Part shown: one piece after another, positions 44,055 to 55,159 of the stretch | Numbering within the stretch: the first letter of the stretch is position 1 | Layout of the letters: each line of letters starts with the position of its first letter | NCBI GenBank assembly: GCA_022494885.1 | Contig: JAGVSM010002776.1 | Location: forward strand, 1-64,000 | DNA: 64,000 bases | Reading direction: 5' to 3' | Origin: Micrasema longulum | Taxonomy: Eukaryota; Arthropoda; Insecta; Trichoptera; Brachycentridae | Made by a program: the position numbers and the translations under genes | The notes under the pieces: model-generated | What the model saw: the letters and a program-made list of their open reading frames with translations, nothing else | Told to the model about the DNA's origin: nothing | The model's database searches: none

Positions 44055-44303
44055 TGAGAGTAAATTAAATAAAGTTATTTTTATCTTAAAGATCATTATC
44101 AGAATTTTTTCGGGTTAACTAATGAGTTGATATAATGCAATTTTAATGAGTTTAAGTATTTCATTTTTAGTGCCTACTTTAACTTAAACTTAAACTCATT
44201 TAAATAGCATTGTATCAACTCATTAGTTAACCCGAAAAAAATCTGATAATGATCCATCCATAAGATAAAAATAACTTTATTTAATTTACTCTCATTCTAT
44301 CTC
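44055..44303. mobile_element. FB2 hairpin element, ~100-bp inverted arms
   Basis: Left arm 44059-44160 (GAGTAAATTAAATAAAGTTA, AGATCATTATCAGAATTTTT, CGGGTTAACTAATGAGTTGA) is the near-perfect reverse complement of right arm 44183-44300 (TCAACTCATTAGTTAACCCG, ATCTGATAATGATC, TAACTTTATTTAATTTACTC). A short loop lies between. It is non-coding, MITE- or fold-back-like. Confidence 0.75.
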
Positions 44304-44519
44304 GAAGCATTCTCATTACGCTTATAGGCTGGTGGAAAAAAAAGCTTTAATGCATGTTAAAATTTTAGTTATACATGTAAATATAAAACGATAACCCGTT
44401 CTTACTCGACTCGTTTTCATGTCACTTTGCAATATTTACATTAGAAATTTGTAAAGATTGCATATTTATCGGTTAAATATGGCCATCATTTACAAAAATT
44501 ATATCCAGGGTAATTATCT

Positions 44520-44622
44520 TATTGTCCATCAACATACCCCTCTCCACACCCGATGGTGCATAGGGGACTTCATTGGTAAACCATTTACAGCGTATCTCGA
44601 TCATCCGTTGTATCCAGGTAAG
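44520..44622 (-). mobile_element. SINE family S1, 3' fragment
   Basis: CACACCCGATGGTGCATAGG, then TTCATTGGTAAACCA and AGCGTATCTCGATCATCCGT. It lies inside a 113-codon frame (44458-44799), which is therefore not a genuine gene at least in this part. Confidence 0.75.
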
Positions 44623-44629
44623 CTATGTA

Positions 44630-45190
44630 ATATAATGCCAGAACTATGGAAATGTTGTAAGAACCGCAATCCAAAGAAGTTATTGACTACTTTCCTCGAT
44701 GAAATTGGTCGCAGAGTCGGAGGGGTTGAAGGTGGCTATTGGATGACCAGCGCATGTTCTTATTTAAATTGTAATGATATGCTTTTACATTTTGATTGAT
44801 TGGATTTTCAAAAATCCTCATTACTTTTTAATATGCCTTTTACTATGTCTCATACTTACAAATGGAGATCCTAGCAGAATGCTCGCATGAGGTTTTCCTG
44901 TAATTTGGATTATTTAATACCAAAACACGTACGACTTATGCTCAGAGAAATTTCTCTTTTGTGGCCCCGAGAGTGTCTGGATGAACATATTAAGTTCTCC
45001 AAAACGAAAGCCATTTTCAGGAGAGGTCTATAAGTTTAGATTTTGCCTAGGGAAAGAGACCATTGCAGGAGACTGCTGCGAAACATTGCATAGATTTATA
45101 TATGGTACTATTAAGCGTGTTGTCCAGACGTTTATTAAAATTTATGTTTATGAAATAATTTTTATTTGTTTTTTTGTATTTATTTAATTT
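44630..45190 (+). other. Unassigned frames
   Basis: Two short frames lie here: PELWKCCKNRNPKKLLTTFL...GGYWMTSACSYL (to 44799) and VYKFRFCLGKETIAGDCCET...IKRVVQTFIKIY (44981-45187). I recognise neither. The first is fused to SINE sequence, so both are more likely fragments of an unidentified mobile element than host exons. Confidence 0.25.
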
Positions 45191-45794
45191 TTTTAAATTT
45201 ATAAATCATATAACACTAAGTATTTAACAAGTTTAATACGTTGAATTACATTTCCAGGAGTTACAACATCTCAACTCGGGACATAAATAATATTAACATA
45301 AAAAATAACACATATTGAGAACAACAAAGAATCGAAGCAAGTTTAGCACTTTTATAACTAGATATTATATTGTATTCTTTTATGATATGCATGCTTCCAC
45401 GTTCTATTAACACGGGGCTCTTGGCCTCATGAGTTAGGAAAACGTTATTATATATTTTTAATATGTTAATAAGTAAATGAAAAAAAAAACGTATTTTTTT
45501 TATAAAAACCAAAAAGCACAAAAAATAATACATAAAATAAAAAAATAAAAACACTTAAGGTTGAACTTGCCACAAAAGAGTCTGACTCTTATATTTGTGC
45601 AAGTTTTCAAAATGAAAAAAAGTTTTTACTATGTTTTTCCCTATATTTTCACTATCCCCACATCCTTTTTTTATTTTTTCTAAGTATTGATTACTGTTTT
45701 ATATATTTTACTGTCTTAGAACGGGGTAAATAACCCTAGTCAAAGCAACTTTACATACATGTATGGTATTATTTTATACATATAAAAAAAAAAG

Positions 45795-45965
45795 GTGATC
45801 GATCAGTATAACGTTTCGACTGCCAGTCCAGGGACAGTGAAATATTGCAGTAAAAAATTACCTGTTTGAGTAATATTTTATATCGGCCGTGCCAGAAGTA
45901 GAACTCGGGATTAAAAATATGGTAGGTGAACGCGCCAACCACCACACTATGAGGCGTACTTATCT
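45795..45965 (-). mobile_element. SINE family S1, 5' half with tRNA-like head
   Basis: CAGTCCAGGGACAGTGAAAT, GAACTCGGGATTAAAAATAT and GGTAGGTGAACGCGCCAACC then ACCACACTATGAGGCG. The B box is mutated. Confidence 0.65.
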
Positions 45966-46554
45966 TTATTCGATTCCCCTTTTATTTTGGTACAAAGAAC
46001 AGTATTATTTATCCGCCTTGATACGGAATAAATGCTTTCTGATAATTTACCAATTATTTTAATATTAAGGGCTCTTTTAAACGAAATGTTTGGAGCCTTT
46101 TTAAGAGATTGCCAGAAAAATGTTTTAAAATCTTCAACTAAGTAAGGACTTCTAATTAACTGTTAGTTTGTAAAATATATCTAAATACACTTTATATATT
46201 CATACACTTTATTATAGTAGATTTAAATATGTGTTAACTGTTTATGAAACATTATTAATTATATTATGTGAAATAACCTTATAAGAACATTTGAAAATTT
46301 CTATGCATAAAACGTTTAATAAATAAAAGTAAGATGCACCATTCTCTGTAAAATGTAACTTTTCATGAAACTTCTTAAAATAAACTCGCGTCAGACACAT
46401 ATTTCTGGAAATAAATGAATCGGAATGAGAAAAAACAAAACTTTTAATTAGCCTAGCTAGACCATCGCATCGCTCAAAGATCATCGGTAAGAAAAATTAT
46501 GACAATGTGTACTATATACTTGAATAACTTATCTAGATTTAAATTTATTAATTA

Positions 46555-46768
46555 TTATAATTATGGATAACTTAAATAGCGCCATTTTCGTAATATAATA
46601 CCTCAAGGGCGCTTTACATAGTGATTCTATAGATAAACAAATTTAACAGAAGTTTTCAAATTTGTAATTGAATTAAAACAATTTATTTTGTTTTCACATG
46701 CTACGGATTTATTCAAATGATTTATAGAACAAGTGGGTTTTAAGTTTTTTCCGAAACATCACCAAATA
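46555..46768 (-). mobile_element. 5'-truncated copy of the 40330-41435 LINE
   Basis: Reverse complement of 41210-41410: GGCGCTATTTAAG counterpart (AACTTAAATAGCGCCATTTT), CTCAAGGGCGCTTTACATAG, ATGCTACGGATTTATTCAAA and AACAAGTGGGTTTTAAGTTT. The two differ by scattered substitutions and some indels. Confidence 0.85.
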
Positions 46769-47889
46769 ATACAAATAAATACGAGTTGAACCCTGAAATG
46801 TTTTGCTATTGCTAGATTTGAGTATATTATTATCCTTGTAAGGATGGGTTGCCTTAACATAAATAAAAAATGAGTAAATACTCGTATTGCAGAAAACAGG
46901 CAGATCTAATATTACATGATACCTCATTCAAACTATGAGTGTTTGACGTGACATTCTGTATTAAAGCATACTTTTTTACTACATGTATTTTTAGATTAAT
47001 GAGTTAAAATTAAAATACACGTGTGTTTATCCACTTTAATTTATTTAAGAGAATTATATTTCTGGGCGCATTAATTATATTACTCTATTTTTCTAGTGCT
47101 GTGGGTGTTTTCAGCAAACTGAGAAATTCCGTTTTTGTGATCAACACTATTTTCAGAAGGTGATTATTACAGTTTTTTGTATGAAAGCGGCCTGGCTGTT
47201 TTTAGCAGAACATATTTTGACATGCTGTATCCGATAACACCATTATTTTTATACACATACAAAATTTTATTTTTATACATACAATATAGCACTAAAGCTG
47301 CACGCATGTATATGTATATACATATACACGCGCGGGACACCACACTATTTTTTAAAAGCGCAGCGCTGCTGAAGTGCAGTAACGCTCTAGAGCATGGGAT
47401 GCCAAAGCATCGACTTCAATTCCTAGTCGCCCGCCTATCTTATGCGATTTATTTTTAGAAGTTACTTAGTGCATATGTGGGCGTATTTAGAAAAAAATTT
47501 CGATCCTCTTTCATAAACAAGTCCACATTTTACTATAATCATAGGTAATGAAATCAAAATAAAACATCGCTCCCATTTGACAGATGACCATTTAGTAGCA
47601 TGTTTACTAATAACTATAAGAAGCTATGAACCTAATTTTGATTAGCTTGCTAAAAAATATCTAATATCATGTTTCCAGCGCGACCTTTGATTCTATATAA
47701 ATAGTTAATATTTACGTATTGTAAAGCTGGCTAAATAAATAAATCAATTAACATATCAAAGTCTTAATTAATTACTGTTATAAAATAACTGTATTTTAAA
47801 TTGGTGTGGGTATTATCTTTGCTTGATTTTTATTCAAACTTATTTTCGGCTTGAAATTACTACTTTCAGTTTTGGTAGACCGCCGCCAA

Positions 47890-48092
47890 AAATTTCAATT
47901 TGCCCACCCGGGCTCTAGAGCGTACGGTTTTACCTTAATGCTTTAACCAAATATTTTAATTTTGTTTCCATTTTCTTAGAATTGAAAATAACTCACTATT
48001 GGAATATGGGAATCAAGTTGGGATAGATTGGGGTTCGAACCTCGGACCTCTGGTCCATAAGTCCGCAACGGCACCACGACTCGGTTTAAATG
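47890..48092 (-). mobile_element. SINE family S3, full length
   Basis: Reversed body AATAACTCACTATTGGAATA and ATCAAGTTGGGATAGATTGG, then the head GGTTCGAACCTCGGACCTCT and GGTCCATAAGTCCGCAACGG. The same pieces occur in the opposite strand at 49065-49235. The head is tRNA-like with an intact B-box complement. Confidence 0.75.
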
Positions 48093-48771
48093 CTCTATTA
48101 ACTTCAGAATTGCAGGCTTATTCTGTCGCCATTTCGTTTCGTTAATTTATTCGTCCGGCGTATATCCATCTCACTAAAAAAATCGTATTGACGTTCATCG
48201 ATTGATGATCTGAATTGATATTCTCCTGTGGTGTGTAATGTGTAAAAAATCAATTTGTCGAACCTTTTAATAAAAACCATACCATACCTATAAAACATTT
48301 TTTTTTTTAAATTAAGATCGACACTCAATTGCTCATACGCGAATATTTGCGATTGATTCGAGCGGTTTTTATCTCAAATGTACAATTTTTTAAATAATTC
48401 ACTACGTTTTACTTATGAGATATTGCAGTTCTAAAGGCAAGAGCTCATCCCAAATCAGCAATTCGAATGAAACTGCAAGTTGAAATTGAATAGTAAAAAA
48501 ATATTTTTTGCATTTATAAATTATGAAATATTATTATTTACTTTTTAAAGAAAGATTATTTGATGCCATTTGTTTAATTTATTTATGTATTTCACAGTTT
48601 TAAAATGTACAGAGTTTTTTTGTTTCAGGTCCCGACAAGCTAGGAAATTCTTTTTTACGTGTGCCTTTTTTTATTTCATTAAATGATGCTCAATAAATTA
48701 AAATAATAATAATAACTTTAAAAAAAATCAAAATAAATATAAATGAGAAAATAAAACATCAATGAAAATTT

Positions 48772-49035
48772 GAAAACATACCAATAATAATAAAAATTTA
48801 AGCATTAATATAAACTAGAAAATATAACATTAATAGTTAAGAAATGAGACATAATTATTATAAATTAGAAAACATACCGATAATAATAAAAATTTAAGCA
48901 TAAATACAAATTATAAAATACAGCATTAGGAATTAAAAAATGAAACATAAATATAAATTGGAAAACATACCGATGATAATAAAAATTGAAGCACAAATAT
49001 AAATTTCAAAATATACTAATAATAATAAAAATTGA
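48772..49035 (+). repeat. AT-rich minisatellite, ~94-bp unit, ~2.8 copies
   Basis: GAAAACATACCAATAATAAT begins at 48772, with variants at 48868 and 48961; a half unit follows at about 49008. Each unit continues AAAAATTTAAGCATAAATA then AAAATATAACATTAATAGTT. It ends a few bases before SINE S3. Confidence 0.7.
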
Positions 49036-49064
49036 AGAACAAATTGTTGAATTGAACAAATTTG

Positions 49065-49238
49065 TGTCGGGTTGTGGTCCCGTGGCTAGTGTCTCGGACT
49101 CATAGACCAAAGGTCCGTGGTTCGAATCCCACTCTACCCCAACTTGATTCCATTTTCTAATAGTGAGTTATTTACAACTCGTTGAGAATGCCCCTCAAAA
49201 TTAAATATTTGGGTAAATCATAAAAAAAATAAAAAAAT
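49065..49238 (+). mobile_element. SINE family S3, full length
   Basis: GGTCCCGTGGCTAGTGTCTC, then GGTCCGTGGTTCGAATCCC. The body CCCCAACTTGATTCCATTTT then TAGTGAGTTATTTACAACTC ends near TTGGGTAAATCATAAAAA. It directly follows the minisatellite 48772-49035. Confidence 0.8.
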
Positions 49239-49734
49239 ATATAAATTAAAGAATATACTGTTTATGAAGACATCTTATTTTTCGATAATTTATAGTTACC
49301 TACTTGTGCCAGAAACCCAACTTTATGAAATGTTTGATTATCAGATTTGTTGTAGACTCGGTTAAAGTAAATTTGTAAAATAACTTTTCTGAATCTTGTT
49401 TTTAATTGCTATTCTGGAAAACGAAATTTATGGATCTTTTTTTAATATTTTTAAAAAACTACATAATTATTTTCTGTAATAAATTTCTTATGTAAAAGTA
49501 AAGTATTTTATTTGGGGTTATATTGAAAAATCAACCTACTATTATAAATTTGTTTTACAGTTTGTAAAAAAAGCCGTTGTAAAACTTTTCCCTCAAATTT
49601 GTATTCGGAAAGTTCTTTATTTTAATAATAATTTTAATAGTCTATCGGAACAAAAGGTTTTTTAATTGGAATTTTCGTTTCCCGTGTTGTTAATTTATAA
49701 TTTTTAAGTTTAATAATTTGTGCATATGCTGTTT

Positions 49735-49852
49735 TTTTTTTGCACTACGTCAGGCCAGAAGGCCCAATTACAGTGGTGAACGCACAGGCTTGATGAAAAT
49801 CACATTAAATTTTTGTGTTCTCACCGGGAATCGAACCTGGAACCTTCCATTT
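49735..49852 (-). mobile_element. SINE family S2, partial
   Basis: GTCAGGCCAGAAGGCCCAAT, TTACAGTGGTGAACGC, CACCGGGAATCGAACCTGGA then ACCTTCCA, where it stops before the A box. Confidence 0.75.
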
Positions 49853-49913
49853 TGGACAATTTGGTGGAGAAAGTCGTAGAGGTGATTGGTATAACTCCGG
49901 CTTCTACCTTACA

Positions 49914-50002
49914 CGACTCAACATATTGTTAATTAAATCAACTGGTACAAGAATAAGTGTAAATATTAAAAAGTATTTTCAGGCGTTGCTTAGTGTTGTA
50001 TA
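49914..50002 (+). repeat. R1 5' fragment
   Basis: ACTCAACATATTGTTAATTA, AATCAACTGGTACAAGAATA and TTTTCAGGCGTTGCTTAG match the 5' 90 bp of R1. Confidence 0.65.
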
Positions 50003-50140
50003 TCGTATTACCATATTACCTTAAAAATAATATTGAGTTTTTTTTACTGACATTTCTTGGTGGAACTGCATTTTAATTAAATAATAAAAATACGTTTATA
50101 GTTTTATTCCTTTTTTATTCATAAATTTTTATAAATTTTT

Positions 50141-50192
50141 TACCAGTGACCGGGTTTCGTCGTGACCGACATCTTCAGACTGGTCACTGGTA
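50141..50192 (-). ncRNA. Hammerhead-ribozyme-like motif, copy B (best core)
   Basis: Minus strand: helix I 5' ACCAGT (50184-50179) directly precedes CTGAAGA (50178-50172), a candidate CUGANGA core. One extra U follows, then helix II GTCG/CGAC with loop GTCA, then GAAA (50158-50155), a very short helix III (A-U, C-G), the cleavage-type triplet GTC ending at 50148, and helix I 3' ACTGGT. A competing 11-bp outer stem (TACCAGTGACC with GGTCACTGGTA) also exists. Hammerheads with short helix III occur in Penelope-like retroelements; that link is by analogy. Confidence 0.45.
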
Positions 50193-50454
50193 AAAAAAAT
50201 ATAAATAAACGTGGAATAAAACCATAAAAGTATTTTTATTATTATGTATAACTTTAAAATAATACTTTGTGTCTTGTCTTCGGTTATATTTCTTCTTAAG
50301 AGTATATAATTTATGTCACTTCCTGTATGATAACGGAGAAATAAAGTCGATTTAAAAGTCACACCATAAAGTGATTACTATTTTAAAAATCTTATTCGTT
50401 TAATAAATAAAACACATAGTGCATAGGTGTTATTATTAAGATAAATCTTACCTA

Positions 50455-50562
50455 CATCAATGATTAAAGTTCCAGCTCTATTACTTCGCCAAAATCGCTT
50501 AAAAATAGGCAGAATGGTTAATGTTTGTAAAGTGAATACTTAAATAGCCAATGACATTAGCA
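50455..50562 (+). repeat. R1 middle fragment
   Basis: Shows ATTAAAGTTCCAGCTCTATT, ATAGGCAGAATGGTTAATG and AATAGCCAATGACA, diverged. It may belong with 49914-50002 as one copy interrupted by the ribozyme-like repeat region. Confidence 0.55.
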
Positions 50563-50564
50563 CG

Positions 50565-51620
50565 CTGAAATTTCTCTTAAAATATTGAAAATTTTGAGTT
50601 CGCAATTACGAAGAAATTATATTTGTTGACAACTTTGATACAGTAATACGTTGTGTCAAATACACGTAATTAGGTCTAGACCACTTAATACGGAAAGTTC
50701 TCTTATAAAATTATTATACGCACGCAACGGGGAAATAAATGGTGTTAAAAAAAATATTTGTCAAAGACTTGATAGTTTGATAACTAAGGAAAAAATAATG
50801 ATTACATGTATCGTATTATCATTACTATGGTTTTTTTAAGTTTCGTAATTGGGAAAATCGCCACCGAAACCTCGAGTTCAAGTTGGTGAGTTTTATTTTA
50901 TGTTTAAAAGTGGAACCCCGTCCAATTGTAACAACAAATTATTTGAGCCCGCCAAACGTCAAAACAAGCTAAATGTCAAAAAATATAGTTACTCCGGATA
51001 TCACATCAAGATAACAGCGCAATAATTAATGGGTGTTTACATGACACTGTGACTTTAGACTTTTAAGTGGGCAAATAATGTTGATGGATTCAAAGGAAAA
51101 ACAACTTGAAAGGGGGATATAACGTATTTCCGAATTTTCTCCCTAGATTATGGCACTAGAGCAATGATTTTTTTAAACACACTATAAATAATAACTATAA
51201 GCGTGTCTTCATCGTTTATTTATGCTTATTTATTTTTATTTGGGAAAAAACTAACGTTTTTACATATATTGTATGCAGAAAATAAGAATATATATAAACG
51301 AAAACTGTGAAAACAGTCCATATAAAATTTCCACAGTGATAAGCTATTGATTAAATACATTGTCGGTATCAAAATAAAAGCAATTTGACAATTAATAGAA
51401 ATGTTAGGCACTTAGAAGTTGGAAATAAAATAAAAATACGTATATTTATATACAGTAATAAAAATAAAGTAAATAGAAACAAGATAAATTCAAAGAATAA
51501 GAAAATAAAAAAGTTATGTAAAAATAATGTAAAAGGTACAAAATATTATAATAAACATACAAGTACATACATAATTACTGACATCGTATAACTAAACAGG
51601 TGTACTGTCTAAAAGGAATC
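50565..51620. other. No gene seen
   Basis: AT-rich sequence with short AT-driven frames. 48095-48770 and 49240-49730 are similar. Confidence 0.4.
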
Positions 51621-51624
51621 TTCT

Positions 51625-52015
51625 ATATTTCATATAGGCGAGATGAAAAATGTCTGCGTGACCGGAGAGAACAGTATTATAATATGACATGCTCTCAAGA
51701 AAATGTCGTTTTTCCTTGAGTTAGTCCTAGGTACTGGCAAATTAAATGTAGTATAGAGTATTGTTCTGTTGGGTACAAAATATTCTAAAGAACTTGTAAG
51801 TAAAGGGCAGTCTACGACGTTGTTTACTAGTTTAAACAGGAATATTTGTTCTGCAGTCACTCTTCGATACTCCAGATTTTGAATTGAATTTGGTGTACAA
51901 TGAAATTTATATTTTATTAAATTTATGAATTTCTTCTGTATCCTTTCTAGGTCGTTTATATTTATTTTGTATTGGGGATTCCATATTGTGTAAATATAAA
52001 TCATAAATTTTAAAT
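51625..52015 (-). mobile_element. LINE RT C-terminus, 124-codon open frame
   Basis: YTIWNPQYKININDLERIQK then KFINLIKYKFHCT, NLEYRRVTAEQIFLFKLVNN and FNLPVPRTNSRKNDIFLRAC. It is the IWxP......lExIQkkFlr...yk ... LexRR...d..flyKi.nn block of jockey/CR1-type LINEs, related to 55457-55890. The C-terminal end is at about 51640. Confidence 0.8.
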
Positions 52016-52019
52016 ATTG

Positions 52020-52340
52020 TTTTTAAATACTAATGTTTTATTATTTTTTTAAATTATTATTATCTAGTTATTCTCAACTTTACTGTGTTATATTTATATT
52101 TAGAACATAAGATTTTCTCATGGTTATTGTTATATTTTATTTAGAGATGTTATGTTTCTTATTTACTTTTTGTTTTTTTATTATATCTTCACTAATTTTT
52201 TTAGTTTTAATTATTCTATTATTTCATACTATGTAATACATGTTTATTGTGCACTGCTGTGATTATTTCTGTAAATATTTATTTTTTGTAAGAGGTTCTT
52301 TGAACCGTTGATGTATAAATAAATAAATAAACAAAAAAAT
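52020..52340 (+). mobile_element. LINE 3' UTR with palindrome and TAAA tail
   Basis: AT-rich text ends GAGGTTCTTTGAACC (13-bp palindrome GGTTCTTTGAACC), GTTGATGTATAAATAAATAA. No coding part; it abuts the minus-oriented LINE. Confidence 0.5.
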
Positions 52341-52364
52341 AAAGTTTAATAAATATATATTTGC

Positions 52365-52592
52365 AGAAAAACACTTTTGAGAAGGGAATGTGTATTTATA
52401 AGTCAAGGCACTTAAACGGCATTTAGCCTCTCATTAGGTAAAAGTGAACACTAAAATTCACCATCCGGCCAATGGTTGAACATCAATATTTATTCAATTT
52501 TAGATTTTTTATGAAAATATGATTTTTGTGAAGTTAAAAACTGTTTTTTTATATTACAGGGATTTTATTCAGATTTCACCCGTTAGAATAAT
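52365..52592 (-). repeat. R1 diverged copy
   Basis: Minus-oriented landmarks: ACACTTTTGAGAAGGGAATG, GGCCAATGGTTGAACATC, TGTGAAGTTAAAAACTG and CAGATTTCACCCG. An additional 3'-end piece lies at 53040-53130 (TTGTAGAAAAGGACGGGAT, TTTCAACAGAGCTGGAGA). Confidence 0.55.
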
Positions 52593-52649
52593 AATGAAAA
52601 GAAAAATTATGTAAATTACAACATGATAAGTTATCACCAAAACCAATTT

Positions 52650-52995
52650 TTAAACTAGTCACTCTTTTGCTGCTAAGTTATTTTATTGATGAATGTATTT
52701 TTCTTTAATTCTTCATAAGTGTGCATCATAATTTTTTTTGATTACGGTATTATAATTTCAATGAATTATTTGCACCTTGTAGCAACTAAATTGCGCACTT
52801 TGGAATTATTTATATCGTATAACACGTTTTTATTTTCTTTACTTTTTTATAGAACAAGTCATAATCTTTGTATAGAAGGTATAACTGCAACCTTTTATAG
52901 TTTGTAAAATTTTATTATGTATGATATAAGCAAATTTGTATTGTTAAAGCCTTCAGGGCGTTTGATTTATAAAAAAATAAATATAAATACTTCTA
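52650..52995 (+). mobile_element. Probable LINE 3' UTR
   Basis: Ends with AAAGCCTTCAGGGCGTTTGA then TTATAAAAAAATAAATATAA; GCC-TTCAG-GGC is a small stem next to the tail, as in other LINE ends here. The 62-codon frame at 52719-52907 is not recognisable. Confidence 0.35.
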
Positions 52996-53412
52996 ATACA
53001 AAAATATAAAGTTCCAGTTCACAAAGGACAATGTTGTGATGGTGTTCAAATCTTGTAGAAAAGGACGGGATTTTATCTATTATACATTATGATTGATATT
53101 TCAACAGAGCTGGAGAATTTTAGTGAAAGTATAGCCTTCCACATAATAATAATAAATATTTTATTTCAGAAGACCAACATGTATTCCCACATCGTCTCAC
53201 ATTCATACATTAAATCACACGTTTATTTTCACATACTATGACGATAATTAATACTTAGTGGAAACATTTCATCGTCTATTGTTTTGATAATCATACATAT
53301 ATAGTAGATAATCATATATTACATACATTTGTTTGTAACAAACTGTATGTATCTCTTGAATAAAAAAATACAGAAGTTCTTTAATGAAGTCTTTTGTTAG
53401 ACTGCAAGTATC

Positions 53413-53720
53413 TTGATACCTCTTGAAGTCACTAGTTTTTCCGACTCTCGCCTGAAACGTACGGATCCTGAATTTCAGGAAAGAACGAAAAGAACCTTAC
53501 CTTCCAGAAACATTTCTGTTGCATTACAGGGCTCATATTACAATGGGAATGCGTTTCTTAAGTTTGTTCGTAACTCATCATATCTATTTCATTCTAACGC
53601 AGCCAAAATCTTTTTTTAAATTTTTTTAAGTTTTATTCATTTTAACAAATAAGTAACATTCATAATTGTATTTTTGTTCCTGCAAAGCCGAAGCTTGTCT
53701 GCGGGTTACATTACATTTTT
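53413..53720 (+). mobile_element. Possible LINE C-terminus
   Basis: FQERTKRTLPSRNISVALQG then SYYNGNAFLKFVRNSSYLFH loosely fits the LPxxRTxxYxxSFLYxxxxLWNxLP end block. The stretch finishes with a Pro-free T-rich run. Low certainty. Confidence 0.3.
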
Positions 53721-53997
53721 TTAAAAAATTTATAAGTAAGTACATAGTTTAATAATAATTAATTAATAAAATATATTTATACACTTAAGTTTCACTTGCT
53801 GTTTAATAATTTTTTGACTATTTTTTTTAATGATATTAGGTTTTTTTCTTCACAATTTTCAGCTAATATTAAATTGTACAGTTTTGGTACCACACTACCC
53901 ATTGTTCTGTCACCATAGTAGTTTTTCTGTCGTGGTACTTATTTCGCTCATGTTTCCGCTACGTACAATACGAACGAACTAACAAATTTTTTTAACG

Positions 53998-54422
53998 AGC
54001 GGTTTTTCAGGGCCAGACCCCGAAACTTCAGAGGAACATTCCTCATGGTAGGCTTTGAAAAAAAATTTTTTTTTTTCTAAAAAGTATTTTTTTTATGATC
54101 TCAAAATGTAAATCTTCAATTTCTCGGACAAGCATCCCTTCTACAAACCCCTACCCCTCCCTGACAAAAAAAGATTGCGGTAGAAACGCATTTGACTAAC
54201 GAAGTGATACGCACCAGACGCGGACAAGGGAAGCGGCTGGGTAGGAGAGAGGTAGGGGTTTGTGGAGGGACTTCTTCTCCGAGAAATTAAAGATTTACTA
54301 CATTGCAGTTTTGTTTTTATTTTTTAAAAACAGCATTTTGGAAAAAAAAAAGATTATTTTAAAGCTTACCATGAGGAATGTTCTTCTGAAGTTTCGAGGT
54401 CTGGTCCTGAAAAACCGTGTAT
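53998..54422. mobile_element. Fold-back element FB1, full copy (long inverted arms)
   Basis: Ends are CGGTTTTTCAGG and CCTGAAAAACCG, a perfect 12-bp terminal inverted repeat. The inversion extends inward: ACTTCAGAGGAACATTCCTC faces GAGGAATGTTCTTCTGAAGT. Further in, AAATCTTCAATTTCTCGG with CAAACCCCTACCCCTCC faces GGTAGGGGTTTGTGG and GAGAAATTAAAGATTTAC. Each arm is ~170 bp with a ~60-bp centre. It carries no coding frame and fits a non-autonomous MITE or fold-back transposon. No clear target duplication: ACGAG on one side, TGTAT on the other. Confidence 0.8.
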
Positions 54423-54424
54423 AA

Positions 54425-55150
54425 AGTGTGCTTCGATATATACCAAGCATTGACACAAATGATCAAATGGTTTCCAAGCTACACCGGAATAAGTGAGCCA
54501 ATGTGAAAGAAATGTAGAGTATGTATCAAATTCACTTTTGAGCCGTTATTAAATTTCTCTTTTAATTAAATAAATTACAGCATCAATTTGAAACAAATGT
54601 CTTCAGTGTACAGGACTCTTCCGGGAAAACCATGATTGATAAATGATATGGTCGTTTCACCCATGGGTTTTTTTGGGAGTATACTAGTATATAAATAAAC
54701 TAAAAGGTTCGGAAAATGTACAGGCATTACAGAATAATATACTGATAAAGAAAAATTATACCTTTTTTCTATTTACCCCCTCCCCTATCCCCTTCATTCT
54801 GCGAATTTTCGGACCAACCCTCGTATACGTCACATTTATTTTTGACGTTTGCGATATTGCGAATTTTATCAAATGATATATTTTCGTACATGATACATAC
54901 GTTTTACTGAAATGATTCTGAGTGAGAAAATTGTATTTAAGTCAATGTTATATAAACTTTAATATTACACGAGCGTATAAAAGCCATCGAAATATCCTAG
55001 ATATGATTCACACGCACACCTTATCTATAACGACAGCAAAAAAACAAACTTTCTAAATTTAACATTATTTTTGTAGTGTCTAAACTTATTTATTTATTTG
55101 ATGTGTGAATTTGTCTGGATTTCACTTTCCACTGAATAATTAGGATTTAA
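54425..55150. other. No gene seen
   Basis: AT-rich sequence with a polypyrimidine patch at 54770-54800. No element recognised. Confidence 0.4.
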
Positions 55151-55159
55151 ATTTATTAG

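Larger units (their letters stand above)
45190..47880. other. AT-rich, few features
   Basis: Besides SINE S1 and the LINE copy at 46555, a slightly GC-richer patch at 47320-47455 (CGCAGCGCTGCTGAAGTGCA) has an open 93-codon frame of no known family. Nothing else identified. Confidence 0.35.

Noticed and set aside
44458..44799. A 113-codon gene
   Set aside because: Its first third is antisense SINE S1. The rest has no recognisable domain.
48772..49035. CRISPR-like array
   Set aside because: Units are directly adjacent with no unique spacers and lie in eukaryotic intron DNA.
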